Positions 49,541-59,205 of a DNA stretch of 64,000 nt are shown here, one piece after another (the first letter of the stretch is position 1; every line of letters starts with the position of its first letter). The stretch covers positions 20,004-84,003 of the forward strand of contig JAUYLL010000075.1 in NCBI GenBank assembly GCA_030698375.1. Reading direction: 5' to 3'. This DNA is from Nocardioides sp. (GTDB lineage: Bacteria; Actinomycetota; Actinomycetes; Propionibacteriales; Nocardioidaceae). The notes beneath the pieces are model-generated. The model was not told where the DNA came from, ran no database searches, and saw only the letters and a program-made list of their open reading frames with translations. Made by a program: the position numbers and the translations under genes.

Positions 49541-50548
49541 TCACCTCTCGTCGTCGCCCTGCTCCAGGGCATCGCCGAAGACGCGGCCGGCGTGGGCCTT
49601 CTCGTCCGGGTGGTTCCTCGTCCGCCAGAGGCTGGCCACGGTGGTGATGATGAGAACCGTGATGATGAAGGTGAGGGAGATGGCGGTCGGGACGTGCGGC
49701 ACGGCCTCGGTGACGTCCTCGTGGAGGAAGGTCATGATCAGCTTGATGCCGATGAAGCCGAGGATCACCGACAGCCCCAGCGACAGGTAGACCAGCTTGT
49801 CGAGCAGTCCGTGGATGAGGAAGTACAGGGCCCGGAGGCCGAGCAGCGCGAAGGCGTTGGTCGCGAACACGATGAACGGGTCGCGGGTGATCCCGAACAC
49901 CGCCGGGATGGAGTCGAGCGCGAAGAGCAGGTCCGTGCCGGCGATCGCGATGAAGACGATGAACAGCGGGGTGACCAGACGCTTGCCGTCGACCTTGATC
50001 ATCAGCCGGGTGCCCTGGTAGTCCTCCGTCGCCGGGAAGACCTTCTGGACCCACCGGACGATCGGGTTGTCGCCGTCCGGGTCCTCGTTACGGTGCCGCG
50101 CCAGCTGGATCGCGGTGTAGATCAGAAAGAGCCCGAAGATCACGAACATCCAGGAGAACAGCGCGAGGACGGTGGCGCCGACGACGATGAAGATCGCGCG
50201 GAGCACCAGCGCCGCGGCGATGCCGAAGAGCAGGACCCGTTGTTGGAGCACGTCGGGCACCGAGAACTTCGACATGATGATGAGGAAGACGAAGAGGTTG
50301 TCGACCGAGAGGCTCTTCTCCACGATGTAGCCGGCGAAGTACTCGGTGCCGGCCTGGCCGCCCTGCGCCGAGAGCAGCACGAGCCCGAAGACGATCGCGA
50401 CCACGATGTAGAAGACCGACCAGATCGACGCCTCCTTCATCCCGACGTGGTGGGGGCGACGCGCTGCGACGACGAAGTCGAGGACCAGGAGACCGATCAC
50501 CAGACCGACGGTGCCGGCCCACCAGGCCAACGACGACGACTCAGCCAC
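49541..50548 (-). CDS. TerC/Alx-family membrane protein (probable Mn2+ exporter)
   Basis: 335 residues with about nine transmembrane helices and the conserved intramembrane acidic motifs SVDNLFVFL and DLLFALDSIPAVFGIT. TerC-family proteins in other bacteria export Mn2+. The GTG is preceded by GAGGAG, and the leader contains a yybP-ykoY-like element, which supports a manganese role. The C-terminus is cytosolic and charged. Confidence 0.88.
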   Translation of the reverse strand: MAESSSLAWWAGTVGLVIGLLVLDFVVAARRPHHVGMKEASIWSVFYIVVAIVFGLVLLSAQGGQAGTEYFAGYIVEKSLSVDNLFVFLIIMSKFSVPDVLQQRVLLFGIAAALVLRAIFIVVGATVLALFSWMFVIFGLFLIYTAIQLARHRNEDPDGDNPIVRWVQKVFPATEDYQGTRLMIKVDGKRLVTPLFIVFIAIAGTDLLFALDSIPAVFGITRDPFIVFATNAFALLGLRALYFLIHGLLDKLVYLSLGLSVILGFIGIKLIMTFLHEDVTEAVPHVPTAISLTFIITVLIITTVASLWRTRNHPDEKAHAGRVFGDALEQGDDER

Positions 50549-50584
50549 AGGTGCTCCTCGGGGTGGTGGGGCACAGGGTCACGG

Positions 50585-50730
50585 CACGGTCCTCTCCGGT
50601 GGGGCGAGCGCGCGCACGCGTCGCTGGGGCAACCGGAGGTCTCTTCCACTCGACGTGCGAGCCGGCGCACCGGTCCGGGCGTCCGGACGTGATGACGATG
50701 CCACCGCGGGGGAATACTCCCCTCCACTGC
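50585..50730 (-). promoter_or_regulatory. yybP-ykoY (manganese) riboswitch-like leader of terC
   Basis: Read on the minus strand the leader contains GGGGAGTA followed by CCCC, then CGTCATCACG, then AGACCTCCGG ... CCGGAGAGGACC, which are the conserved loop and paired segments of yybP-ykoY elements. It ends about 37 nt before the terC start. Mn2+ binding would favour terC expression. The call rests on remembered consensus; a covariance-model search was not possible. Confidence 0.75.
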
Positions 50731-50764
50731 CGGCCATCATTCCAGACCGGTCAACGCTGCCCGC

Positions 50765-52882
50765 TCATCGCGTCGCCTCCATCATCTGCCGCAGCTCCTT
50801 CTTCAGGTCGCCGATCTCGTCGCGGAGCCGCGCGGCCAGCTCGAACTGCAGCTCGGCTGCAGCGGCCTTCATCTGCTCGGTGAGGGTCTGGACCAGGGCC
50901 GCCAGCTCGGCGGCCGGCATGCCGCCACCCTGGGCGGCCGCGGTCGCGTCGCGCCCGAGCGCGGGTACCGGCGCAAGCGCCTTGGCGCCCCGAGGGTCGG
51001 CCTTCTGCCAAGTCTCCAACAGCTCCTGGGTGCTCTCCTCCTCGCGGGCGAGCATCTCGGTGATGTCGGCGATCTTCTTGCGCAGCGGCTGCGGATCGAG
51101 GCCACGCTCGGTGTTGTAGGCCACCTGCTTGGTGCGACGACGGTTGGTCTCGTCGATCGCCGACTCCATCGACCGCGTGATCTTGTCGGCGTACATGTGC
51201 ACCTGGCCCGACACGTTGCGGGCCGCGCGGCCAATCGTCTGGATCAGCGACTTGTCCGAGCGCAGGAAGCCCTCCTTGTCGGCGTCCAGGATCGCCACCA
51301 GGGAGACCTCGGGGAGGTCGAGGCCCTCCCGCAGCAGGTTGATGCCGACCAGCACGTCGTACTCCCCCAGGCGCAGCTCGCGCAGCAGCTCGATGCGGCG
51401 CAGGGTGTCGACCTCGCTGTGCAGGTAGCGGGTGCGGATCCCGGCCTCGAGCAGGTAGTCGGTGAGGTCCTCGGACATCTTCTTGGTCAGCGTGGTGACC
51501 AGCACCCGCTCGTTGCGGTCCGTGCGCTCGCGGATCTCGTGGATGAGGTCGTCGATCTGGCCCTTCGTGGGCTTGACGATGACCTCGGGGTCGATGAGGC
51601 CGGTGGGCCGGATGATCTGCTCGACGGCGTTCTCCGCGCCCCCCGTCTTGGCCAGCTCGTAGTTCCCCGGGGTGGCCGAGAGGTAGATCGTCTGGCCAAT
51701 CCGCTCGAGGAACTCCTCCCAGCGCAGCGGCCGGTTGTCCATCGCCGACGGCAGCCGGAAGCCATGGTCGACGAGGTTCCGCTTGCGGGACATGTCCCCC
51801 TCATACATCCCGCCGATCTGCGGCACGGCGACGTGCGACTCGTCGACGACGAGGAGGAAGTCCTCGGGGAAGTAGTCGAGCAGCGTGTTCGGAGCACTCC
51901 CCCGGCTGCGTCCGTCCATGTGCATCGAGTAGTTCTCGATGCCCGAGCACGAGCCGACCTGGCGCATCATCTCGACGTCGTACGTCGTGCGCATCCGCAG
52001 CCGCTGGGCCTCGAGCATCTTGCCCTGCCTCTCGAACAGCGCGAGCTGCTCGGCCAGCTCGGCCTCGATGCCGGCGATCGCCCGCTCCATTCGCGCCGGG
52101 CCGGCGACGTAGTGGGTGGCCGGGAAGATGTAGAGCTCCTGGTCCTCGGTGAGCACCTCACCCGTGACCGGGTGGAGGGTCATCATCCGCTCGATCTCGT
52201 CGCCGAAGAACTCGATCCGGATCGCCAGCTCCTCGTAGACCGGGAAGATCTCGAGGGTGTCGCCGCGCACCCGGAAGGTGCCGCGGGTGAACGCGAGGTC
52301 GTTGCGGGTGTACTGGATCTCGACCAGACGCCGGAGGATCGCGTCGCGCTCCATCGAGTCGTCCCCGACGCGCAGTCGCAGCATCCGGTCGACGTACTCC
52401 TGGGGCGTGCCGAGGCCGTAGATGCAGGAGACGGTGGAGACCACGATGACGTCGCGCCGGGTCAGCAGCGAGTTCGTCGCGGAGTGCCGCAGCCGCTCGA
52501 CCTCCTCGTTGATCGAGGAGTCCTTCTCGATGTAGGTGTCGGTCTGGGGGACGTAGGCCTCAGGCTGGTAGTAGTCGTAGTAGGAGACGAAGTACTCGAC
52601 CGCGTTGTCGGGGAAGAAGTGCCGCAGTTCGTTGGCGAACTGCGCCGCCAGCGTCTTGTTGGGCTGCATCACCAGGATCGGGCGCTGCACCTTCTCCGCG
52701 ACCCACGCGACCGTCGCGGTCTTGCCGGTGCCGGTGGCACCGAGGAGCACGATGTCCTGCACGCCGTCGTTGATCCGGCGCTCGATCTCGGCGATCGCCG
52801 CCGGTTGGTCCCCGGCAGGGTCGAAGTCGGAGACGACCTTGAAGGGCGCGACCTTGCGCTCGAGGTCGGTGACGGGTCTCAT
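50765..52882 (-). CDS. uvrB: Excinuclease ABC subunit B
   Basis: 705-residue DNA-damage helicase subunit of nucleotide excision repair. Walker A GATGTGKT (48-55), the DNA-clamping beta-hairpin region [13 protein letters not shown], the DEAD-type box DESHV, helicase motif QTIGRAARN and the C-terminal UVR domain (about 655-700) are all present. The start at [10 protein letters not shown] (52882) is the family N-terminus; the frame is open 10 codons further upstream. Confidence 0.95.
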   Translation of the reverse strand: MRPVTDLERKVAPFKVVSDFDPAGDQPAAIAEIERRINDGVQDIVLLGATGTGKTATVAWVAEKVQRPILVMQPNKTLAAQFANELRHFFPDNAVEYFVSYYDYYQPEAYVPQTDTYIEKDSSINEEVERLRHSATNSLLTRRDVIVVSTVSCIYGLGTPQEYVDRMLRLRVGDDSMERDAILRRLVEIQYTRNDLAFTRGTFRVRGDTLEIFPVYEELAIRIEFFGDEIERMMTLHPVTGEVLTEDQELYIFPATHYVAGPARMERAIAGIEAELAEQLALFERQGKMLEAQRLRMRTTYDVEMMRQVGSCSGIENYSMHMDGRSRGSAPNTLLDYFPEDFLLVVDESHVAVPQIGGMYEGDMSRKRNLVDHGFRLPSAMDNRPLRWEEFLERIGQTIYLSATPGNYELAKTGGAENAVEQIIRPTGLIDPEVIVKPTKGQIDDLIHEIRERTDRNERVLVTTLTKKMSEDLTDYLLEAGIRTRYLHSEVDTLRRIELLRELRLGEYDVLVGINLLREGLDLPEVSLVAILDADKEGFLRSDKSLIQTIGRAARNVSGQVHMYADKITRSMESAIDETNRRRTKQVAYNTERGLDPQPLRKKIADITEMLAREEESTQELLETWQKADPRGAKALAPVPALGRDATAAAQGGGMPAAELAALVQTLTEQMKAAAAELQFELAARLRDEIGDLKKELRQMMEATR

Positions 52883-52943
52883 GCCCGCCACCCTACGAGC
52901 GGGCAACGACACCGGGTGGTGACGGCTGGGTCACCCCGCGGGC

Positions 52944-53780
52944 TCAGCCCTCGGAACGGACCAGCACCAGGGCGCTGCCGTCGGCCGCGGTGACCGTGAG
53001 CCGCCCGTCCTGGATCCGCCACCCGCCGCCCCGCGCGCCGACCCGGGCGACCGCGCGCGTCTCCTCCCGGCGGTCGGACGTGCACGGGATGCTGTCGTAG
53101 ACACCTGCCCGGGACACGGTGAGGGTCCCCGCGGCCCCGCCGCTCCCGCCCTCGCTGGTCCAGCGGCCCGCCCACGGCGAGCACGCCCGCACCTCCAGGC
53201 GTCCCCCGGCGCGGAAGCGGAATCTGGTCTCCCCCGACCCGCTCGACACCGCGGCGTCCGGACCACCGCCCGTCACCACCGACTCGACCACCCAGGCGCC
53301 GCCGGTCAGCGGCGCCTGGGGCTCGGTACCGGCTGCACGGAACTCCAGGCGCACGGACGGGCCGGTGAGCACCAGCCCCGGGTCCCGGACCTCCGCTGCT
53401 TCGGTGCGGGCGAGCGCGTCGAGGTAGCGCCGCTCCAGCGTCATCACGGCCGGGGGCATGCATCCCATCTCCGTCACGGCCGCCGACCCGACGAGCGGAC
53501 CGTCGGCGCCGCCAGCGAGCGAACCGCGGTAGCCGTTGCAGGCCGCCGTTCCCGAGACCGCTTCCTCACCGACCTCGAGCGTGACCGGATGGCTCTCGAG
53601 CAGCGGCAGCGCCCCGGCCGAGTCCTCCCCGGCGGTCAGCACCCAGCTGCCGACGGGGATCCGGGCATCACCCGAAGGCTGGCCGGTGCCCGACGAACCG
53701 GTGGTGCCGCAGCCCGCGAGGACGAGGAGCAGACTGACACAGAGGGTGCGACGAAAGGGACCCGGTGGCATGACGAGCAT
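52944..53780 (-). CDS. META/HslJ-domain lipoprotein
   Basis: 278 residues. Signal peptide with lipobox LAGC (Cys24), a first META-like domain with GTAACNGYRGSL and MGCMPPAVMTLERRYLDAL, and a second region of about 100 residues that is less clear. META/HslJ proteins are envelope proteins of stress-related but undefined role. The ATG at 53780 has GGAGG very close upstream; the ATG at 53771 is an alternative. Divergent from the PLD-family gene. Confidence 0.8.
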   Translation of the reverse strand: MLVMPPGPFRRTLCVSLLLVLAGCGTTGSSGTGQPSGDARIPVGSWVLTAGEDSAGALPLLESHPVTLEVGEEAVSGTAACNGYRGSLAGGADGPLVGSAAVTEMGCMPPAVMTLERRYLDALARTEAAEVRDPGLVLTGPSVRLEFRAAGTEPQAPLTGGAWVVESVVTGGGPDAAVSSGSGETRFRFRAGGRLEVRACSPWAGRWTSEGGSGGAAGTLTVSRAGVYDSIPCTSDRREETRAVARVGARGGGWRIQDGRLTVTAADGSALVLVRSEG

Positions 53781-53836
53781 GATCCTCCGACGCAGCGCTG
53801 GTCGGTTCGGTTCCCCCCTCCTGCAAGGATGTCTCC

Positions 53837-55138
53837 GTGGCCCCACGCTCCGAACCCCGCTACCCCGCCTGGTTCGTGGCGCTCCGTGCGGCCATGCCGG
53901 TCTGGCCCGTGGCGAAACGGACGCTGCTCACGGCCGTCGGGCTCCAGCTGTTACTCGCAATCAGCCTCACGCTGGTGGACTTCTACCGGCGGCGCGGCAA
54001 GAAGCCGGCCAAGTTCGTCACCCCTGCGCCCATCGAGGTGCCGATCGGGTCCGGGACCATCACGACGTACACCTTCGGGCAGGACCTGTACGACGACATG
54101 CTCGCCGCGATCGAGGGTGCACGGCACCGGATCCTCTTCGAGACCTACATCTGGAAGGGCGACGCGGTCGGTGAGCGGTTCAAGGCCGCCCTCACCGCGG
54201 CCGCGGAGCGCGGTGTGGACGTCTTCGTCATCTACGACGGCTTCGCCAACCTCGTCGTGGCACGCCGGTTCAAGCGCTTCTCCCCCGCTCTGCGGGTCCT
54301 GGAGTTCCCGATCTACAACGCGGGCCTGCGGTTCTTCGACCTGCGCCGCTACGGCCGCGACCACCGCAAGATCCTGGTCGTCGACGACGAGGTCGGCTTC
54401 GTGGGCGGCTACAACATCGGCGAGGCGTACGCCACCGAGTGGCGTGACACCCACTGCCGGATCACCGGCCCCGGCGTGTTCGACCTGTCGAGGACCTTCG
54501 CCGACTTCTGGAACCTGCACCGCCGCAGCCGGGGGCGCCGTACCGGGCGCTCCGACCGGCCGCTGCTGCTAGAGACCGCCGCCGACTGGGAGCCGCGGAT
54601 CCGCGTGCACCGCAACGTCCCGCGGATGTGGATGTTCCCCATCCGAGCGATGTACCTCGAGGCGATCAACCGCGCCCAGCACCGCGTCTGGCTCACCCAC
54701 GCCTACTTCATCCCCGACCAGGACTTCGTCGACAGCCTGGCCGCCGCCGCGCTGCGCGGTGTGGACGTGCGCGTGCTCATCCCCGCGACCTCCAACCACG
54801 TGGTCGCCGACTGGATCTCGCGCGGCTACTTCTCGCAGATGCTCGAGGCCGGGATCCGGGTCTTCCGCTTCCAGGGCGCGATGGTGCACGCCAAGACGGC
54901 GACGATCGACGGGCGCTGGTCGACGGTCGGAACCGCCAACGTCGACCGGATGAGCATGACCGGCAACTACGAGGTGAACATCGAGGTCATCGACGACGGG
55001 ATGGCCGCCACGATGGAGGCCATCTTCGACACCGACCTCGCCCAGTGCGTCGAGCTCGAGGCGCGGCACTGGTCCGCGCGCGGCGTGCACCGCCGGTTCA
55101 CCGAGGCCGTGCTCGCGCCCCTCCGTCCGCTGCTCTGA
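53837..55138 (+). CDS. Cardiolipin-synthase-like phospholipase D protein
   Basis: 433 residues: one N-terminal transmembrane helix (about 30-48) and two HKD motifs, H176-x-K178-x4-D183 and H351-x-K353-x4-D358. Two-HKD membrane proteins of this size make cardiolipin or related phospholipids from phosphatidylglycerol; the precise product is not shown. GTG start with AAGGA at about 11 nt. Converges with the AlkA-like gene 11 bp away. Confidence 0.87.
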   Translation: MAPRSEPRYPAWFVALRAAMPVWPVAKRTLLTAVGLQLLLAISLTLVDFYRRRGKKPAKFVTPAPIEVPIGSGTITTYTFGQDLYDDMLAAIEGARHRILFETYIWKGDAVGERFKAALTAAAERGVDVFVIYDGFANLVVARRFKRFSPALRVLEFPIYNAGLRFFDLRRYGRDHRKILVVDDEVGFVGGYNIGEAYATEWRDTHCRITGPGVFDLSRTFADFWNLHRRSRGRRTGRSDRPLLLETAADWEPRIRVHRNVPRMWMFPIRAMYLEAINRAQHRVWLTHAYFIPDQDFVDSLAAAALRGVDVRVLIPATSNHVVADWISRGYFSQMLEAGIRVFRFQGAMVHAKTATIDGRWSTVGTANVDRMSMTGNYEVNIEVIDDGMAATMEAIFDTDLAQCVELEARHWSARGVHRRFTEAVLAPLRPLL

Positions 55139-55149
55139 GGGGACGGCGC

Positions 55150-56070
55150 TCAGGAGCCGGGCAGGTGCCGACGTGGCGCCATCCGCGGACCGCGGCGTGG
55201 TCGGTAGGCACCCATGAGCTCGACGAGGCGCTGCACGCGGTAGCGGTGCGGCCGGTAGACCTCCAGCTCCTCGACCATCCGGTCGTCGTCGAACGGCTCC
55301 CCCACCAGCGTCCAGCCGACGTTGGCCGCCACGTGGTAGTCGCCGACGCTCAGCGCGTCGGCGTCGCCGTGGGCGCGATAGCGCACCTCTGCCGAGGTCC
55401 ACACCCCGATGCCGGGAACCGAGCGGAGCTTGCGGTCCGCGAGCTCCCTGGGGTCGCCCACCGTGCGCTCGAGGGCGGCGGCCCGTCCGCAGGCGTGCAC
55501 CACCGTCCGGGACCGGGCCGGGTCCACGGGCATCCGCAGCCACTCCCACGAGGGCACCCGCCGGACCGTTTCGGGTGCGGGCGCCACCCAGAGATCCCGG
55601 TCGGCGCCCGGCCCCGGTGCGGGCTCGCCGTACCGCCGGACCAGGCGCCGAAACCCGGCGAACGCCTCCTGACCGGTGACCTTCTGCTCGATGATCGCCG
55701 GGACGAGGGCGTCCATGACCAGCCCGGAGGCGCCGACCCGCCAGTGGGGGTGATGACGCAGCGCCTGGATGACGAAGTCGTGGTGGGGCCGGAACGCGGC
55801 TGCGTCGTCCTCCTCGCCGAGCATCGTCGGGAGCCGGTCGAGCACCCACTCCGCGCCGTCCCCCCAGGCGGTGGCGTCGACCCCGCCGTCCACAGCCCTG
55901 GACGCCAGGTGGAGGGTCACGGCCCCCTCAGGGGTGCGCAGCCCGCGCCAGTGGTCACCGCCGACCCCGATCCGGTACGTCGGGTCCCCCGGGCCGCGAC
56001 GCGACGTCCCGAGGATCGCCCCGAGCGGCACCGGCCGGCCGGGTGACCAGGTGCGGGAGCGCGACGTCAC
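55150..56070 (-). CDS. AlkA-like DNA-3-methyladenine glycosylase (HhH-GPD)
   Basis: 306 residues. The helix-hairpin-helix LRSVPGIGVWTSAEVR (215-230) and the candidate catalytic Asp in SVGDYH (D244) identify the HhH-GPD base-excision glycosylase superfamily. It has no iron-sulfur Cys cluster, so it is AlkA-type rather than Nth/MutY-type. Divergent from the DNA ligase gene with 32 bp between, suggesting shared repair context. Confidence 0.82.
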   Translation of the reverse strand: MTSRSRTWSPGRPVPLGAILGTSRRGPGDPTYRIGVGGDHWRGLRTPEGAVTLHLASRAVDGGVDATAWGDGAEWVLDRLPTMLGEEDDAAAFRPHHDFVIQALRHHPHWRVGASGLVMDALVPAIIEQKVTGQEAFAGFRRLVRRYGEPAPGPGADRDLWVAPAPETVRRVPSWEWLRMPVDPARSRTVVHACGRAAALERTVGDPRELADRKLRSVPGIGVWTSAEVRYRAHGDADALSVGDYHVAANVGWTLVGEPFDDDRMVEELEVYRPHRYRVQRLVELMGAYRPRRGPRMAPRRHLPGS

Positions 56071-56102
56071 CGCGCCAGCCTACGAGCGGTGATGATGGGG
56101 AC

Positions 56103-57644
56103 GTGCAGCTCTCCCGCATCGTCGCGACCTCCTCCGCCGTGGCCGCCACCCGGTCGCGCACGCAGAAGACCGCACTCCTCGCGGACCTGCTCCGCGACAC
56201 CGAGCCCACCGACGTCGGCGTCGTCGCCTCCTACCTCGCCGGGGTGCTGCGGCAGCGCCGCACCGGCCTGGGCTGGCGCACGGTCGCCGAGGTGGCTGCG
56301 CCACAGGCCGAGGACGCGACGCTGACCGCCGCCGAGGTCGATGACGCGTTCGCCGCGCTGCAAGCCCTCGCCGGGCCGGGGTCCCAGCAGTCTCGGCGCG
56401 AGGGCTGGGCCGCGCTCCTGGCCCGGGCGACCGAGCCCGAGCAGGCCTGGCTCCGGGCGATGGCCGTCGGTGAGGTCCGCCAGGGCGCCCTCGACGCGCT
56501 CCTGCTTGAGGCCGTGGCGCAGGCCACGACCATCCCGCTCGGCACCGTGCGCCGCGCTGCGATGCTCACCGGGTCGTCCGTGGACACCATCGAGGCCGCG
56601 GTCGCCGGAGGCGCGGCCGCCCTGGAGGCCGTGCGTCTCGAGGTGGGGCGGCCGGTGCGGCCGATGCTCGCCGCAAGCGCGAGCGACCTGCCCGACGGCC
56701 TGGACCAGCTCGCCCGGCAGGGGGCGACGCCGTACGCGGTGGACGCCAAGCTCGACGGCATCCGGGTCCAGGTGCACCGCGACGGCGACCTCGTTCGGGT
56801 CTTCACCCGTTCCCTCGACGACATCACCGCGCGGGTGGCAGGGCTTGTCGAGGCTGTCCGTGCGCTGTCGGCCGAGCGCCTGGTCCTCGACGGCGAGGCG
56901 CTGCTCACCGGCCCCGACGGCCGGCCACGTCCCTTCCAGGAGACCGCCTCGCGCTCCTCGACGCGGGCCGGGACCCCCGAAGCCGGCGCCGACCTGGTCC
57001 CCGCCTTCTTCGACGTGCTCCACCTGGACGGACGCGACCTGCTCGACGAGCCAGCGATCACCCGCTGGGCGGTCCTGGACACCCTCGTGCCGCCCCACCT
57101 GCGGGTCGACCGCCTCGTGACCGACGATCCGGCCGGCGCCCAGGCCTTCGCCGACGACGTGCTGGCCGCGGGGCACGAGGGCGTCGTCCTGAAGAACCCG
57201 TCGACGCCGTACGAGGCCGGGCGGCGCGGCGCGGGGTGGATCAAGGTCAAGCCGCGCCACACCCTCGACCTCGTCGTGCTCGCCGTCGAGTGGGGCAGCG
57301 GCCGCCGACAGGGACTACTCTCCAACATCCACCTCGGCGCGCGCGACGCCGACGGCAGCCCGGTGATGCTCGGCAAGACCTTCAAGGGGCTGACCGACGC
57401 CGTCCTCGCCTGGCAGACCGAACGGTTCCTCGAGCTCGAGACGCACCGCGAGGGCCACGTGGTGCATGTCCGTCCCGAGCAGGTGGTCGAGGTGGCCTTC
57501 GACGGCGTCCAGCGCTCGACCCGCTACCCCGGCGGGGTCGCGCTCCGCTTCGCGCGCGTCGTGCGCTACCGAGAGGACAAGGCGGCGGCCGAGGTCGACA
57601 CGATCGACACCGTGCGCGCGCACCTGGGCCCGCCCGAGAAATGA
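56103..57644 (+). CDS. ligB: ATP-dependent DNA ligase (LigB-like)
   Basis: 513 residues. N-terminal DNA-binding domain (about 1-175), adenylation motif KLDGIR with nucleophile K216, EGVVLKNP (motif IV) and WIKVKPRH (motif V), then an OB-fold. Length and the N-terminal domain fit Mtb LigB (Rv3062), a nonessential ligase besides NAD-dependent LigA. GTG start at 56103, with weak ribosome-binding sequence. A strong hairpin follows the stop. Confidence 0.9.
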   Translation: MQLSRIVATSSAVAATRSRTQKTALLADLLRDTEPTDVGVVASYLAGVLRQRRTGLGWRTVAEVAAPQAEDATLTAAEVDDAFAALQALAGPGSQQSRREGWAALLARATEPEQAWLRAMAVGEVRQGALDALLLEAVAQATTIPLGTVRRAAMLTGSSVDTIEAAVAGGAAALEAVRLEVGRPVRPMLAASASDLPDGLDQLARQGATPYAVDAKLDGIRVQVHRDGDLVRVFTRSLDDITARVAGLVEAVRALSAERLVLDGEALLTGPDGRPRPFQETASRSSTRAGTPEAGADLVPAFFDVLHLDGRDLLDEPAITRWAVLDTLVPPHLRVDRLVTDDPAGAQAFADDVLAAGHEGVVLKNPSTPYEAGRRGAGWIKVKPRHTLDLVVLAVEWGSGRRQGLLSNIHLGARDADGSPVMLGKTFKGLTDAVLAWQTERFLELETHREGHVVHVRPEQVVEVAFDGVQRSTRYPGGVALRFARVVRYREDKAAAEVDTIDTVRAHLGPPEK

Positions 57645-57687
57645 CACGCCACGCACCTCGATCGGGGCCGAGGAGGTGCGTGGCGTG
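57645..57687. terminator. Bidirectional hairpin between ligB and fadA2
   Basis: CACGCCACGCACCTC at 57645-57659 pairs perfectly over 15 bp with GAGGTGCGTGGCGTG at 57673-57687, leaving a 13-nt loop. It starts one base after the ligase stop and lies 28 bp from the convergent fadA2 stop, so it can end both transcripts. No T-tract, as is usual in high-GC actinobacteria. Confidence 0.85.
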
Positions 57688-57715
57688 ACAGATTCCCGGC
57701 GTACCGGGCGGGGGC

Positions 57716-58996
57716 TTACTTCTCCAGGATCGCGGTGACGCCCTGGCCGCCGGCGGCGCAGACCGAGATCACGCCGCGGCCCGAGCCTTTCTGGTCCAGC
57801 AGCTTCGCCAGGTTCGCCAGGATCCGGCCGCCGGTCGCGGCGAACGGGTGCCCGGCCGCGAGCGAGGAGCCGTAGACGTTGAGCTTGTCGCGGTCGATCG
57901 CACCCAGCGGCTCGTCGAGGCCGAGGCGCTCCTTGCAGAAGATCGGGTCCTCCCACGCCTTGAGCGTGGAGAGCACCTGCGAGGCGAACGCCTCGTGGAT
58001 CTCGTAGAAGTCGAAGTCCTGGAACGACAGGCCCTCGCGGGCGAGCATCCGCGGCATCGCGTACGCCGGGGCCATCAGCAGGCCCTCGCCGCCGTGCACG
58101 TAGTCGACCGCGGCGGTCTCGTAGGCGGTGAAGTACGCCAGGACGGGCAGGCCCTGCTCCTTGGCCCACTCCTCGGAAGCGAGCAGCACCGTCGAGGCAC
58201 CGTCGGTGAGGGGGGTGGAGTTGGCGGCCGTCATCGTGGCCGCCTCGCCCTTGCCGAAGACCGGCTTGAGGGAGCCGAGCTTCTCCATCGACGACTCGGC
58301 GCGCATGTTCTGGTCGCGCTCGAGGCCGTGGAACGGCGTGACCAGGTCGTCCTGCCAGCCGGCCTCGTAGGAGGCGGCGAGGTTGTGGTGCGAGCGGACC
58401 GCGAGAGCGTCCTGGTCCTCGCGCGTGACCTGCCACTCGAGCGCGGTCAGCGCGGCGTGCTCGCCCATCGACAGCCGGGTGCGCGGCTCGCTGTTCTGCG
58501 GGATCGAGGGCACCAGGTGGCCGGGGCGGACCTTCGCGAGCGCCGCGAGCCGACCCTGGGTGGACTTGGCCCGGTTCGCCTCGAGGAGGATCTTGCGCAG
58601 CTTCTCGTTCAGCGCGATCGGCGCGTCGGAGGTGGTGTCCGTGCCGCCAGCGATACCGACCTCGATCTGGCCGAGAGCGATCTTGTTGGCGACGAGCATC
58701 GCGGCCTGCAGGCCGGTGCCGCAGGCCTGCTGGACGTCGTACGCCGGGGTCTCGGGCGCGAGCTTGGAGCCGAGCACGGCCTCGCGGGTGAGGTTGAAGT
58801 CGCGGCTGTGCTTGAGCACGGCGCCTGCGGCGACCTCGCCCAGTCGCTGGCCCTCCAGGCCGAACCGGGTGACCAGGCCGTCGATGGCGGCGGTCAGCAT
58901 GTCCTGGTTCGAGGCGTTCGCGTAGACGGTGTTCGACCGCGCGAAGGGGATGCGGTTGCCGCCGACGACGGCGACGCGACGGGTCTTCTCCTGCAT
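57716..58996 (-). CDS. fadA2: Acetyl-CoA acetyltransferase FadA2-like thiolase
   Basis: 426-residue thiolase of the FadI/FadA2 group. C92 in QQACGTGLQ, His in AAGHPFAATGG and Cys in VCAAGGQG form the catalytic set; EIHEAFASQ replaces the NEAF of the shorter thiolases. GGAG precedes the ATG. Divergent from fabG4-htdX exactly as Mtb Rv0243 is from Rv0242c-Rv0241c, indicating a fatty-acid beta-oxidation or exchange unit. Not evidently part of the steroid regulon. Confidence 0.9.
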   Translation of the reverse strand: MQEKTRRVAVVGGNRIPFARSNTVYANASNQDMLTAAIDGLVTRFGLEGQRLGEVAAGAVLKHSRDFNLTREAVLGSKLAPETPAYDVQQACGTGLQAAMLVANKIALGQIEVGIAGGTDTTSDAPIALNEKLRKILLEANRAKSTQGRLAALAKVRPGHLVPSIPQNSEPRTRLSMGEHAALTALEWQVTREDQDALAVRSHHNLAASYEAGWQDDLVTPFHGLERDQNMRAESSMEKLGSLKPVFGKGEAATMTAANSTPLTDGASTVLLASEEWAKEQGLPVLAYFTAYETAAVDYVHGGEGLLMAPAYAMPRMLAREGLSFQDFDFYEIHEAFASQVLSTLKAWEDPIFCKERLGLDEPLGAIDRDKLNVYGSSLAAGHPFAATGGRILANLAKLLDQKGSGRGVISVCAAGGQGVTAILEK

Positions 58997-59103
58997 GGGT
59001 GCTCCTGGCGCGCTCGGGTACGGGGACAGTGCGGGTCCATCGTGCGTGACGCGCGCCCGGAATGGGAACGGACTGAGGGGCACGTCACGAAATGTGGACT
59101 CAA

Positions 59104-59122
59104 AGTTACACGCCTAGTTACA
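59104..59122. promoter_or_regulatory. Direct heptamer repeat in the fadA2/fabG4 divergent promoter
   Basis: AGTTACA occurs at 59104-59110 and again at 59116-59122, 12 bp apart, in the 209-bp gap between the divergent fadA2 and fabG4. The region is AT-richer than its surroundings. It may be a regulator site or part of promoter elements; no known operator was recognised. Confidence 0.4.
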
Positions 59123-59205
59123 TTCGCACTCGCGGCATCCCCGGCACCCCGGGGTCCCGCGCGATCTCCCACCCGACTCCCACCCCGTCCAGGAGTGACC
59201 ACGCG

